A DNA stretch of 64,000 nt from Spirochaetota bacterium. GTDB taxonomy: Bacteria; Spirochaetota; Brachyspiria; Brachyspirales; JACRPF01. A program made the position numbers and the translations under genes. Below are positions 17,492-25,711 of the stretch, one piece after another (position 1 is the stretch's first letter; each line of letters begins with the position of its first letter). Where the stretch lies: contig JACRPF010000003.1 of assembly GCA_016214035.1 (NCBI GenBank), forward strand, positions 62,001 to 126,000, given 5' to 3'. The notes under the pieces were generated by a model that had not been told where the DNA came from, did no database searches, and saw nothing but the letters and a program-made list of their open reading frames with translations.

Positions 17492-19060
17492 ATGAAAAAA
17501 TCATCCGCTCGGCCATGGATACTGATCGCCGCCAGCCTGGTGCTTTCTGCTGCAATGTACGCCCAGTTCAGCATCATCCCGCAGCCGCAGAGTATTGTTA
17601 CAGGAAGCGGTGTGTTTACACTCACCGGCAATTCGGTGATAATCGCATCGGGCGCGGGTCTCAAAGCGGCACGTTATTGTACCGCGATGATAGCGCGAAA
17701 CACCGGTATACGCATGGTCATCACGAATGATGGATCGCCGGATGCGGGTGTGATTCTGTTTCAAATTACGAACGGTTCAGCGTTTGGTGCTGAAGGTTAT
17801 TCGCTTGCAGTGGATGAGCGTGTTATCCGTATCGCCGCCGCAACTGAGGCCGGTTTATTCTACGGTGCACAGACGTTCGGGATGCTCCTTCCTTCCGATG
17901 CTGTTCATCAAAGGTCAGCGCAGGGTGCTGTGAACATTCCCGGATGCCGAATTATAGACTCGCCCCGCATGCCCTGGCGCGGGCTCATGGTGGATGCCGC
18001 ACGGCATTTTTTTACGGTGGATGAACTCAAGCAGTTCATACGTGTCATGGCGCTGCATAAGTTGAACATGCTGCATCTGCATCTTACCGACGACGAGGCA
18101 TGGCGTATCGAGATAAAAAAGTACCCCTTGCTTGTGAAGAAGGGCGCCTGGCGTTCATCAATCGGTTTCGGTTTTCCGGCTGATGCATCAACTGCTTACG
18201 GAGCGGACGGAAAATACGGCGGATACTATTCAGCGTCAGACATCAAAGATCTGGTGGCATTCGCCGCGGAGCATTGTGTCACGATAATACCCGAGATCGA
18301 CATTCCGGCGCATTCGCGGGCGGCACTTGCAGCGTACCCGTCGTTATCCTGCAAGTCCCGCGATGGTCTCTGGTGTCCGGGGAATGAGGCGACGTATGCG
18401 ATGCTTACCAACGTGCTTGCCGAGGTCGTCGATATGTTTCCGTCGAAGTATGTGCACATCGGCGGTGACGAGATAGGCCGTCCGCAGTGGTGGCTGTGCC
18501 CGAGCTGTAAACGGCATGTCCTGGAAGCCCGGCGCATGCGCGATGACGACAATCTGCAGCGGTATTTTCACTGGCGTATCGGCAGATATCTGGTCTCGCG
18601 CGGACGAATACCGCTCGGCTGGGATGAGATAGCCGATGGCGATATATCGGTTCCGGCGGCGGTGATGGGATGGCGCAGCGCTGAACACGGGTACCGCGCC
18701 GCACAAAACGGACACGATGTCATCCTTACACCGCAGGAGTACTGCTATTTTGATTACTATCAATCACCATACGGAGAACCCAAAGCGAACGGTGATGTTC
18801 TGTCGTTGAAAACCGTATACGGGTTCGATCCAGTGCCGTGGTTATTGGAGAGCATCGGTCCGCGTATTCTCGGTGTCAGCGGGAATTTATGGAGCGAATA
18901 CATCCCGAATTACCGCCATCTCGAATATATGGCCTTTCCGCGGGCGATAGCGCTTGCCGAGGTGGGGTGGAGCGTGAAACGTGATTGGGACGACTTCCAG
19001 CGGAGACTTGCCGTGCACCGGATACGGCTTGATGTAATTGGTGTCAATTACCGCAGATGA
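17492..19060 (+). CDS. Exported glycoside hydrolase family 20 beta-N-acetylhexosaminidase
   Basis: A 522-residue protein with a signal peptide (residues 1-25, MKKSS to AMYAQ). A GH20b-like N-terminal domain (IIPQPQSIV) precedes the catalytic barrel: MPWRGLMVDAARHFF, KLNMLHLHLTDDEAWRIEI, and the catalytic Asp-Glu pair in HIGGDEIG. LGWDEI and the Trp-rich VMGWRS block follow. GH20 enzymes remove terminal GlcNAc or GalNAc by substrate-assisted catalysis. Together with the GH29 fucosidase it points to use of host or environmental glycoconjugates. The ribosome site is weak. A TTGAGA/GATAAT pair (17452-17481) ends ten bases before the ATG, so the leader may be very short. Confidence 0.93.
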   Translation: MKKSSARPWILIAASLVLSAAMYAQFSIIPQPQSIVTGSGVFTLTGNSVIIASGAGLKAARYCTAMIARNTGIRMVITNDGSPDAGVILFQITNGSAFGAEGYSLAVDERVIRIAAATEAGLFYGAQTFGMLLPSDAVHQRSAQGAVNIPGCRIIDSPRMPWRGLMVDAARHFFTVDELKQFIRVMALHKLNMLHLHLTDDEAWRIEIKKYPLLVKKGAWRSSIGFGFPADASTAYGADGKYGGYYSASDIKDLVAFAAEHCVTIIPEIDIPAHSRAALAAYPSLSCKSRDGLWCPGNEATYAMLTNVLAEVVDMFPSKYVHIGGDEIGRPQWWLCPSCKRHVLEARRMRDDDNLQRYFHWRIGRYLVSRGRIPLGWDEIADGDISVPAAVMGWRSAEHGYRAAQNGHDVILTPQEYCYFDYYQSPYGEPKANGDVLSLKTVYGFDPVPWLLESIGPRILGVSGNLWSEYIPNYRHLEYMAFPRAIALAEVGWSVKRDWDDFQRRLAVHRIRLDVIGVNYRR

Positions 19061-19200
19061 ATACGTATCGTCGTGACGTTTTTATACGTTCGGCATTGTC
19101 GCGTCCAATGTGCCGCAATAAACCATTTTTCCGTTTCATCGTATAATAAAGTGTAGGAACAATTCCGCCGATATGGCCGGCGAACGGGAGCGTAACTGAC

Positions 19201-19737
19201 GTGACGGACCTGAACGTACTCTGGTACAAAGCCGCATATCCCGAACGCTGGCGTGAGGCGCTCATGGATAACGTCTGGCGGGAGTATTACCGGAAGATCG
19301 TCGTGTTCATCAGTGTGTCATATGGACTGTCCGGTGCGGCGGATGACCTGGCGCAGGAGGTGATGATGAAAGCGTATGAAGGGCTTGATTCATACGACCG
19401 TCGGTATGCGCTTTCCACGTGGCTGTACACCATAGCGCGAAATCACTGCATCGATTATCTCAAGCGCCGCCGTGTGCAGACCGTTACCGTGTCCGGAAAC
19501 GAGTATGGAACAGCCGATACCGAACGGGATGCGATGCGGCAGGCGTTGGATGACGCTGTCACCCGGTCGCTGTCACGGTGCGGCGTCGACGACCGCGGCA
19601 TCGCCTATCTCGCGTTGTATGAGCGTGCATCGTATAAGCGTATCGCGGCAGTGTTCGGTATGTCGATTGCGTCAGTAAAAAACCGTGTTCACGCATTGCG
19701 TGTCATGCTGAGGAACGATCTCAAGGAGTGGTTATGA
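19201..19737 (+). CDS. ECF-type RNA polymerase sigma factor
   Basis: A 178-residue sigma-70-family protein beginning at GTG with GGGAG upstream. Region 2 is visible around residues 45-95 (DLAQEVMMKAYEGLDSYDRRYALSTWLYTIARNHCIDYLKRR). Region 4 lies at the C-terminus (RASYKRIAAVFGMSIASVKNRVHALRVMLRNDL). Its stop overlaps the ATG of the following small membrane protein gene (ATGA), so the two are translationally coupled. That is the normal arrangement for a sigma factor and its membrane regulator. A TATAAT-like box sits about 60 bp upstream. Confidence 0.9.
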   Translation: MTDLNVLWYKAAYPERWREALMDNVWREYYRKIVVFISVSYGLSGAADDLAQEVMMKAYEGLDSYDRRYALSTWLYTIARNHCIDYLKRRRVQTVTVSGNEYGTADTERDAMRQALDDAVTRSLSRCGVDDRGIAYLALYERASYKRIAAVFGMSIASVKNRVHALRVMLRNDLKEWL

Positions 19738-20003
19738 AAACGGATGCACATTTTCGCCGGTATGTAGACAGGCGTGTCCGGGCATCCCCGACGCCGCCGT
19801 CTCCCTGGCAGGCGCAACGGCCGAATATTCTTGCCGACATTGTTGTATATGCCTCGTTTGCCGTGCTGACTGCCGGGGCATTATTCTTTGTGCAGCCTGA
19901 AACACCGCTTTCGGCGGAACTGTCCCGATGGCTTGCGCAGGATTCGGTACAGACTTCATTGCATGATATCTCCGCAACATTGCGGAGGATACACATAAAA
20001 TAG
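19734..20003 (+). CDS. Small single-span membrane protein, candidate anti-sigma factor
   Basis: An 89-residue protein with a basic N-terminal region (residues 1-28), one hydrophobic segment (about 30-54, ILADIVVYASFAVLTAGALFF) and a short external tail. I recognise no domain; there is no visible ZAS zinc motif (HxxxCxxC). Its four-base overlap with the ECF sigma gene suggests it regulates that factor from the membrane, but it is short for an anti-sigma factor. The MotA/TolQ-like gene follows after a GGAGG site. Confidence 0.6.
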   Translation: MKTDAHFRRYVDRRVRASPTPPSPWQAQRPNILADIVVYASFAVLTAGALFFVQPETPLSAELSRWLAQDSVQTSLHDISATLRRIHIK

Positions 20004-20016
20004 CGGAGGAATGTTT

Positions 20017-20457
20017 ATGAAAAAGTTCTTCATCATCCCGCTGCTCGCCAGTATGGCGCTTACGGCAGGTGTTATCGCGCTTGAAGGCGGCAGTCTTATG
20101 AGCTACCTGGGAATTTCAGCCGCGCTGCTCACCTGCGGCGTGTCATTTCTGGTGCTGCTCACCCAGTATACGCCGGGTGAAATGGGTTCGGCGTTCGCCG
20201 CCGCTACTGGTAATGCCGCAGTCTCAGATATGAAAAAGGCGCTTGTGTTCTTTGAAACGATGCAGCGTACGGTCATTGCCGCCGGAATACTGGGGACGAT
20301 GATCGGTTTTATCTATGTGCTTTCAAAGTTGAGCGATATATCGAAAACGGGCGTCGGCATCGCGCTTTCGCTCATCACGCTGCTCTATGCCGTTGTCATA
20401 GTGACATTCATCACCGTACCGTTCATCGGCGCGATACGGAAGAAGCTCGCGGCGTGA
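20017..20457 (+). CDS. MotA/TolQ/ExbB-like membrane protein
   Basis: A 146-residue protein with four hydrophobic segments. The last two (AAGILGTMIGFIYVLSKL and GVGIALSLITLLYAVVIVTFITVPF) follow the pattern of the conserved TM pair of MotA/TolQ proton-channel subunits. The start at 20017 is preferred over the ATG six bases earlier because GGAGGA directly abuts that one. It is third in the sigma-factor operon. No MotB/TolR/ExbD partner is next to it, so it may be a channel-like relative with another role, perhaps as the membrane sensor of the sigma system. Confidence 0.65.
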   Translation: MKKFFIIPLLASMALTAGVIALEGGSLMSYLGISAALLTCGVSFLVLLTQYTPGEMGSAFAAATGNAAVSDMKKALVFFETMQRTVIAAGILGTMIGFIYVLSKLSDISKTGVGIALSLITLLYAVVIVTFITVPFIGAIRKKLAA

Positions 20458-20479
20458 TGGCGATATAGAAAAAATAAGG

Positions 20480-22363
20480 TCACGCCCGTTCAGCGAGCTT
20501 TTCCCATTTCGCGGTTTCTTTAGCGATTGCTTTTTCCACGACAGTATGACGGGTGGTCTTTTCAGCCAACGCCTCGCGTGTGATATCCGGTGCGGCGAAC
20601 GCGGCCTCTATCTCTACTTTTTCTTTTTCCAGTTTTGCGATCTTTTCCTCAAGCTGCTTCATTTCACGCTGCTCGTTGAACGTCAATCCCTTTCGCTCGC
20701 GCTCTTTCTCGGCAACCTTCGCGCTTTTGCGTTCCTTCGCATGGAGCTCACGGCGTTCATCCGCCCGCTGCTGTCTGCTTTCGGCGAGATATTCGGTGTA
20801 ACTGCCGTTGTAGCGTATGATGTCGCCCTCGACGTCGAAAATGAAGAGTTCATCCACGACGCGGTCCATGAAATAGCGGTCGTGGGAGACTACGATGAGA
20901 TTGCCGTCGAACGTCTGCAGGAAATCCTCGAGTATGGACAGTGTCTTGATGTCAAGGTCATTCGTCGGTTCGTCGAATATGAGAAAGTTCGGTGAGCTCA
21001 TGAGCACGGCGAGGAGATTCAGGCGCCGCTTTTCACCGCCGGAGAGTTCGGCGATACGCGAATAATGCTGCGACGACGGAAAGAGGAAACGCGTGAGCAT
21101 CTCGGATACGCCCACTTTTTCACCGTCGGTGAGCGTCACATATTCGCCGGACTCGCGTATGAACTGAAGTATCCGCATGTCGTCGTTGAGCGCCCGGTTC
21201 GTCTGGTCGAAGTAGCCGAAGCGCGTGTTCAGGCCGATATCGGATTCACCGCTGTCGGGTGCGAGTCTGCCGCTGATGAGGTTGAGGAGCGTGGTCTTCC
21301 CGCTGCCGTTCCCGCCCACAATGCCGACACGTTCGCGTTTTCTGAACTTATGCGAGAACTTCTTGACGATGGTCCTGCCGTTATATGATTTTGAGAGATT
21401 GATGCAGTCGACGATCTTGCCGCCCTGACGTGACGCCGCGAGCGCGATATCGACGGTGGCGTCCGCTTCATAGAACTCATGTTCCATTATCTTATGCGCC
21501 CGGTCTATGTGCGCCTTCTGCTTCGTGGTGCGGGCGCGGGGGCCGCGTTTGAGCCAGTCGAGTTCACGCCGGAGCACCGATGCAACACGCTCGTCCTCGC
21601 GCATGATGCTCTGTTCCAGTTCGCCTTTTTTTTCAAGATAATACGAGTAGTTGCCGTTATAGCGGTAAATCCCTCCGCGCCAGAGCTCGATGATGCCGTT
21701 GGCGATGGCGTCAAGGAAATAACGGTCGTGGCTCACCATGATAATGGTCTTCGACAGGTTTACGAGATAGTCCTCAAGCCAGAGTATCGTATCCACGTCG
21801 AGATGGTTCGTCGGTTCGTCGAGCATGAGCACGTCGGCGTCGGCGATGAGTGCCTCGGCTATGGCTACTTTCTTCGCCATGCCGCCGGAAAGTGTACCCA
21901 TCTTCAACGACAGGTCCGTGATGCCCAGTTCATCGAGTATGGCCTTGATGCGGTGCTCATGATCCCATGCTCCGTACCGTTCCACTTCCTCGATGGCATG
22001 CGCGAGCGCTTCATGCGCCGCCTCGTCGTTGGTGTGTTCAAGCGCGGCCACCGCGGCTTCATATGCCTTGATTGCCGCCACCGCCGGTGTGGCTCCGCTG
22101 AAGACGTGTTCAATCACGGTGTCTTCGGGCGCGAATTGCGGCGTCTGCGGCAGAAAACTCACGGTGATCGAGCGGTCCATCACCACGTTTCCCTCGTCCG
22201 GTATTTCTTTTCCGGCGAGTATTTTCAGAAGTGTGCTTTTGCCCGTGCCGTTCACGCCGATGAGCGCTATCTTTTCGCCGCGGTCAACGCCGAAGGTTAT
22301 CTTTTCGAACAGTTTTTTTTCTTGAAAGGCCTTTGAAAGCCCGTTTACGGATATTATATTCAT
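20480..22363 (-). CDS. uup: ABC-F ATPase, Uup-like
   Basis: A 627-residue cytosolic protein with two ABC domains. Walker A is GVNGTGKSTLL in the first and GGNGSGKTTLL in the second. The signature motifs are LSGGMAKKVAIA and LSGGEKRRLNLL, with Walker B ADVLMLDEPTNHLD and NFLIFDEPTNDLD. A linker between the domains carries the ABC-F Lys/Arg-rich segment. The C-terminal 85 residues form the coiled coil typical of Uup. ABC-F proteins act on ribosomes. The start is placed at 22363 rather than 22372 because the -10 box covers the latter; the message would be leaderless. It converges on the MotA-like gene. Confidence 0.9.
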   Translation of the reverse strand: MNIISVNGLSKAFQEKKLFEKITFGVDRGEKIALIGVNGTGKSTLLKILAGKEIPDEGNVVMDRSITVSFLPQTPQFAPEDTVIEHVFSGATPAVAAIKAYEAAVAALEHTNDEAAHEALAHAIEEVERYGAWDHEHRIKAILDELGITDLSLKMGTLSGGMAKKVAIAEALIADADVLMLDEPTNHLDVDTILWLEDYLVNLSKTIIMVSHDRYFLDAIANGIIELWRGGIYRYNGNYSYYLEKKGELEQSIMREDERVASVLRRELDWLKRGPRARTTKQKAHIDRAHKIMEHEFYEADATVDIALAASRQGGKIVDCINLSKSYNGRTIVKKFSHKFRKRERVGIVGGNGSGKTTLLNLISGRLAPDSGESDIGLNTRFGYFDQTNRALNDDMRILQFIRESGEYVTLTDGEKVGVSEMLTRFLFPSSQHYSRIAELSGGEKRRLNLLAVLMSSPNFLIFDEPTNDLDIKTLSILEDFLQTFDGNLIVVSHDRYFMDRVVDELFIFDVEGDIIRYNGSYTEYLAESRQQRADERRELHAKERKSAKVAEKERERKGLTFNEQREMKQLEEKIAKLEKEKVEIEAAFAAPDITREALAEKTTRHTVVEKAIAKETAKWEKLAERA

Positions 22364-22370
22364 GGCGGGC

Positions 22371-22399
22371 ATTATTCTTTGTACTGGTGTTTATGTCAA
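22371..22399 (-). promoter_or_regulatory. Promoter of uup predicting a leaderless mRNA
   Basis: On the minus strand TTGACA (22399-22394), a 17-bp spacer and AATAAT (22376-22371). The expected transcription start, six to eight bases further on, falls at or within two bases of the ATG at 22363. No ribosome site is present. Confidence 0.6.
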
Positions 22400-22411
22400 G
22401 AGCAAAAATGC

Positions 22412-22439
22412 TTGACGTATTGTTATTCACCGATATACT
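22412..22439 (+). promoter_or_regulatory. Promoter of the CsgG/P13-like gene
   Basis: TTGACG, a 16-bp spacer and TATACT, ending 63 bp before the ATG at 22503. Confidence 0.65.
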
Positions 22440-22502
22440 GTTGATCTGAGAAGACTTAAAAATAAAAAACCTTGTTCCATTCTATTGTGGACGGGAAGTA
22501 CT

Positions 22503-23699
22503 ATGAATAAAAGCATTGTACTGGGATTATTACTAACCGTTATTGCGGCAAGTGCGGTATTTTCCGCGAGCCGCAAGGCCCGCGTCGCCGTGCTGGAGTT
22601 TGCAGCAAAAAGCAGCGTTTCCCGCGGGGAATCCGAAGCGGTGGGCGAATTATTCAGAAATGCGCTGGTGAACTCCGGCGAGTTTGATGTGGTCGATCGC
22701 GAGAACATGAACGAACTCCTCAAGGAACAGACACTGCAGCAGACCGGATGCACTGAAACGGCATGTGCGGTGAAGCTGGGACGCATACTCAACGTGCAGT
22801 ACATGTTCTACGGAACGCTCATGAAACTCGGAAACAGCTATTATATCACCGCCGGCATGGTCAATGTCGAGACATCGCAGATCGTGAAAAGTGCACAGGA
22901 ACAGACGCCGAATCTTGATAACGTGCTCGATATTATTCAGAAAATGATCGGCACGCTGACGGGGAATCCGGTGACGACAGGCGACAAGCCGCATACGGAT
23001 GCGGGATTGTCCGCAGCTAAAAACGCAGATGCGGAACCGGTGCGTACCGTAACGGCAGATCGGTTCAATCTCACCCGTTTCATCGCAGGTACCGACAGCG
23101 GCGGACATGCGTTTGCCGCTTATGCATGGCAGAGCGATGATGATATCCGCGGATATATCAATGACCGCGGCGGAGCGTATCCGGCCGGCAGGACTTTTTA
23201 TGAGTATGCGAACGCGGCGAAGGCGCTCGGTGCAGATGAGCGGAATGCGCTCTATAAGAAATACGCGAAGGATCCGTCGCTCGGTGTTACCGCAGGCATC
23301 ATCAACTGGCTGCCGCTCGGCACCGGATTCGCCATCGGCATGCTGGGCGACACCGGTGATAATGTGGTTATGGCAAGCGTGCTCGATATCGCCGCAACCG
23401 GTGTTCTCATTGCCGGTATCGCGGGTACGGCGATGAAAAGCAATCAGCCGGGTGCAGTATCGACGAATACGGAGATCGATCTTCCTACGGGGGCGCTCAT
23501 CGGCGGCGGCGCGCTCCTGCTCGCCGTGAAAATACTCGGCGCAGTACAGTCATCGTTCTGGGTGGACAGTTTCAATACCAAGCTTGAATATCTGCTTTTC
23601 GGTTCACCGCTGCCGAAAACGCCGGTACGCATCCGTCCCGAAGCGGGACTCAAAGGATATGATCTGCGCATGGGTGTGCATCTGAGCGCAGCTTTCTGA
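22503..23699 (+). CDS. Exported CsgG-like protein with P13-like C-terminal membrane segment
   Basis: A 398-residue protein with a signal peptide (residues 1-23). Residues 25-150 look like the CsgG/LpoB-type domain: RVAVLEFAAKS, FDVVDRENMNELLKEQ, YMFYGTLMKLGNSYYI and GMVNVETSQIVKSA. Residues 260-385 contain glycine-rich hydrophobic stretches (GIINWLPLGTGFAIGMLGD, DIAATGVLIAGIAG, GALIGGGALLLAVKIL) that resemble the Borrelia P13 channel family. This combination fits the envelope of spirochaetes. It could be an outer-membrane pore or assembly protein. The P13 assignment is by pattern only. Confidence 0.68.
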   Translation: MNKSIVLGLLLTVIAASAVFSASRKARVAVLEFAAKSSVSRGESEAVGELFRNALVNSGEFDVVDRENMNELLKEQTLQQTGCTETACAVKLGRILNVQYMFYGTLMKLGNSYYITAGMVNVETSQIVKSAQEQTPNLDNVLDIIQKMIGTLTGNPVTTGDKPHTDAGLSAAKNADAEPVRTVTADRFNLTRFIAGTDSGGHAFAAYAWQSDDDIRGYINDRGGAYPAGRTFYEYANAAKALGADERNALYKKYAKDPSLGVTAGIINWLPLGTGFAIGMLGDTGDNVVMASVLDIAATGVLIAGIAGTAMKSNQPGAVSTNTEIDLPTGALIGGGALLLAVKILGAVQSSFWVDSFNTKLEYLLFGSPLPKTPVRIRPEAGLKGYDLRMGVHLSAAF

Positions 23700-23757
23700 A
23701 CGTAGAAAACATAAACAGAATCACTCCGGGCTGCATCTGCGGCTCCGGTAACAATAA

Positions 23758-23812
23758 CACCCCGCAATCCGGTATACTCCTGTGCGCCGGAGCATACCAT
23801 GACTGCGGGGTG
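23758..23812. terminator. Large hairpin between convergent genes
   Basis: CACCCCGCA at the left pairs with TGCGGGGTG at the right, and an inner stem GGTATACTCC/GGAGCATACC is nested in it, with one mismatch. It lies between the convergent CsgG/P13-like gene and the 121-residue protein gene. There is no U-run, so it may be a bidirectional transcript-end or processing structure rather than a classic terminator. Confidence 0.5.
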
Positions 23813-23834
23813 CATCGTTCACCACGCGGGAACA

Positions 23835-24200
23835 TCATGCCGCTTTCGTATCGACGCGGGCTTTTTTCGCCCGGCGGTTGACGGCGCTGCGGAGACGTGC
23901 GGCCTGTATCGAGGCTTCGTTCCTGTTGCCGAGCGTACCCATCACTCCGTTGAGCATGGATGACGCCTCCACATACGCCCCGTCAAGGGCCGCAACCGAC
24001 ATCGCGGTCATCTCGCGCAGACGGGCTTTTTGAGCCTGCTGCTCGGCGTTCACCTTGAGCGCATTGGTCGTTACCGAACGCAGACGTGCATGCCAGCCAT
24101 CTACGTTCAATCCTCTGCCTGCAAGCACGTCCCTGTGCTGTGCGAGGAGTTCGATGACTCCTTCACAGAATCCTATCGTCTCAGTCGTTGTGTGTGCCAT
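23835..24200 (-). CDS. Conserved-looking 121-residue helical protein, function unknown
   Basis: The ATG at 24200 has a strong AAGGAGGTG ribosome site. The frame continues open upstream into the tandem-repeat region, but that part is not considered coding. The protein is almost wholly alpha-helical and Ala/Glu/Arg-rich (ETIGFCEGVIELLAQHRDVL, NAEQQAQKARLREMTAMSVAALDGAYVEASSML), with a basic C-terminus (NRRAKKARVDTKAA). There is no signal peptide or membrane segment. I do not recognise the family. Confidence 0.65.
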   Translation of the reverse strand: MAHTTTETIGFCEGVIELLAQHRDVLAGRGLNVDGWHARLRSVTTNALKVNAEQQAQKARLREMTAMSVAALDGAYVEASSMLNGVMGTLGNRNEASIQAARLRSAVNRRAKKARVDTKAA

Positions 24201-24328
24201 AAAGCACCTCCTTATTTTATTTGTAGGCTCCACGGTCCATCCCCCGGCGCGCTTCGGTTTCTGTCCGGTGGTGCTTACACTATCGTATACGAAAAGGTGT
24301 TGCATTGCGGCGAGTGCAGAATAATAAT

Positions 24329-24601
24329 ATCCGTATGCAGAAGTTTTATTTCTGCATACCGCGGGATTATTTCCGCGCTCAGATGGAATCCATCTGCATG
24401 TATCGCTTTTCATTCCAGACTCGGATGATGATGCGCCGCATACGGCGGAAAGGTATCTGCATGCAGCGGCCGGTATTCCGAATTCAGAAGGACTGCCGCG
24501 GCATATATCGGCGGGCATTCCGCATTCGGCGGTTCTGTTTCCGGGTACAGCGTCTGTTCTGCTGCATGTATCGCAAGGACTGCGGCGGTTCCCGGAGTTA
24601 T
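24329..24601. repeat. Array of thirteen degenerate 21-bp repeats, CCGC..GCGG type
   Basis: The interval divides into thirteen consecutive units of exactly 21 bp, starting at 24329, 24350, 24371 and so on to 24581. A rough consensus is TTCCGCATNCRGCGG plus six variable bases. Many units show a CCGC..GCGG dyad, for example 24434-24454 and 24518-24538. Units vary at more than half the positions. It fills most of the 457-bp gap between the helical protein and AraC genes and ends 20 bp before the AraC promoter. Because 21 is divisible by three, frames stay open on both strands and translate to heptapeptide repeats. Confidence 0.85.
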
Positions 24602-24621
24602 ATGGAAGAAACAATAATAGC

Positions 24622-24650
24622 TTGACGCGCTGAATATGCTGCGTTACACT
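24622..24650 (+). promoter_or_regulatory. Promoter of AraC gene predicting a leaderless mRNA
   Basis: TTGACG, a 17-bp spacer and TACACT, then seven bases to the ATG at 24658. Transcription should start at or next to the A of the ATG. No ribosome site can be seen. Confidence 0.6.
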
Positions 24651-24657
24651 ATATGCA

Positions 24658-25569
24658 ATGCAAAACGGCGCAAAAAAAAAGTCTTACCCGTATATCGGCG
24701 GCGGTAAACCGGCTGCGGGCATGCAGATATTCAGGCCTGAGGCGCGTTCACGTCACGGTATACGGATACATGCGGTCAAACGGGTTGAAGCAAACCCTGC
24801 AGCGGTCCATCTGCACAGCGGTGTGGAACTTCTCTATATACGATCCGGCTCCGGAACCACCATGATCGGCGGTGTGGCCTATCCGATGACCAAAGGAACG
24901 CTCTGTGTTATCCCCGAGGGTGTTACGCACGAATATACATCGGAGAAGCCGTTCTCGCTGTATAACATCCTTTTCGGTTTCGACGTATTCTCGCGCGCCG
25001 AACAGCGCGAGCTTCTGTCGCTGCCGAAGATGAAGGAGCTTTTCATTGCAAAGAAGCGGAATGCCGTGCGGATACTCTCGCTCATCCCGGGATGTTATGA
25101 GACATTTGAGACGGCAGCTGATGCGCTTGCAGCCGAGGTTAATGCGGCCGACGGGTATGCGCCGGCGGCAAGCAAAGCGCTCCTGAAAACGGTGCTCATC
25201 ATCGTCGCACGCGCAGCCGCATCGGAACGCAGCGTTATCGCCGGAGAGGCGACGGGAACGTTCAGCAGTATGCTCGGATATATCCATGAACATTACACTG
25301 AAAAGATAACGCTCGCGTCCGTGGCCGCTGCGGGAGGATTGTCCGGCAGTTACGCCGCGGTCTATTTCAGGAAATATGCCGGCGTGTCGGTCATCGAATA
25401 TGTCAATATGCTCCGCGTGGAAAAGGCGATGCATCTTCTTGCGGGAACGGAGCTTTCCGTGAGCGAGATCGCGTTCCGCCTGGGGTTCGAGGACGCAAGC
25501 TATTTTACGCTTATGTTCAGGCGTGCCGCCGGCAAAACGCCGCGAGTGTTCCGGGAAGCAGTGCGATAA
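24658..25569 (+). CDS. AraC-family transcriptional regulator, copy 1
   Basis: A 303-residue regulator. Residues 35-110 form a cupin-type sensor (VHLHSGVELLYIRSGSGT, GTLCVIPEGVTHEYTS). Residues 200-303 carry the double helix-turn-helix of AraC proteins, with HYTEKITLASVAAAGGLSGSYAAVYFRKYAG and SVSEIAFRLGFEDASYFTLMFRRAAGKTPRVFR. Such regulators usually sense sugars and activate nearby catabolic genes. The ADP-ribosylglycohydrolase-like gene follows on the same strand after 142 bp and is a likely target. The 21-bp repeat array lies just upstream of its promoter. Confidence 0.9.
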   Translation: MQNGAKKKSYPYIGGGKPAAGMQIFRPEARSRHGIRIHAVKRVEANPAAVHLHSGVELLYIRSGSGTTMIGGVAYPMTKGTLCVIPEGVTHEYTSEKPFSLYNILFGFDVFSRAEQRELLSLPKMKELFIAKKRNAVRILSLIPGCYETFETAADALAAEVNAADGYAPAASKALLKTVLIIVARAAASERSVIAGEATGTFSSMLGYIHEHYTEKITLASVAAAGGLSGSYAAVYFRKYAGVSVIEYVNMLRVEKAMHLLAGTELSVSEIAFRLGFEDASYFTLMFRRAAGKTPRVFREAVR

Positions 25570-25711
25570 ACCGTACTTTTCCTGTAAACGCAGAACACTA
25601 TCCCTCAGGTAATCGATGTATTTTCATAGTTTTCAAACGCATTGTCATAGCGTCTGTCAGACCCATGCAGTAGTATATCAACAGCGTAAAAAACGGCGCA
25701 AGGAGCTTCAT

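Noticed and set aside
24329-24601. CRISPR array
   Set aside because: Units are 21 bp with no separate unique spacers, the repeats are strongly degenerate, and no cas gene is present. The same applies to 55799-56130.
24305-24625. Open frames through the first 21-bp array on both strands (about 106 codons on plus; a continuous extension of the 23835-24200 gene on minus)
   Set aside because: The open frames follow from a repeat length divisible by three. The 23835-24200 gene has a strong ribosome site at 24200, and the array translates to low-complexity Cys/Arg heptads on both strands.
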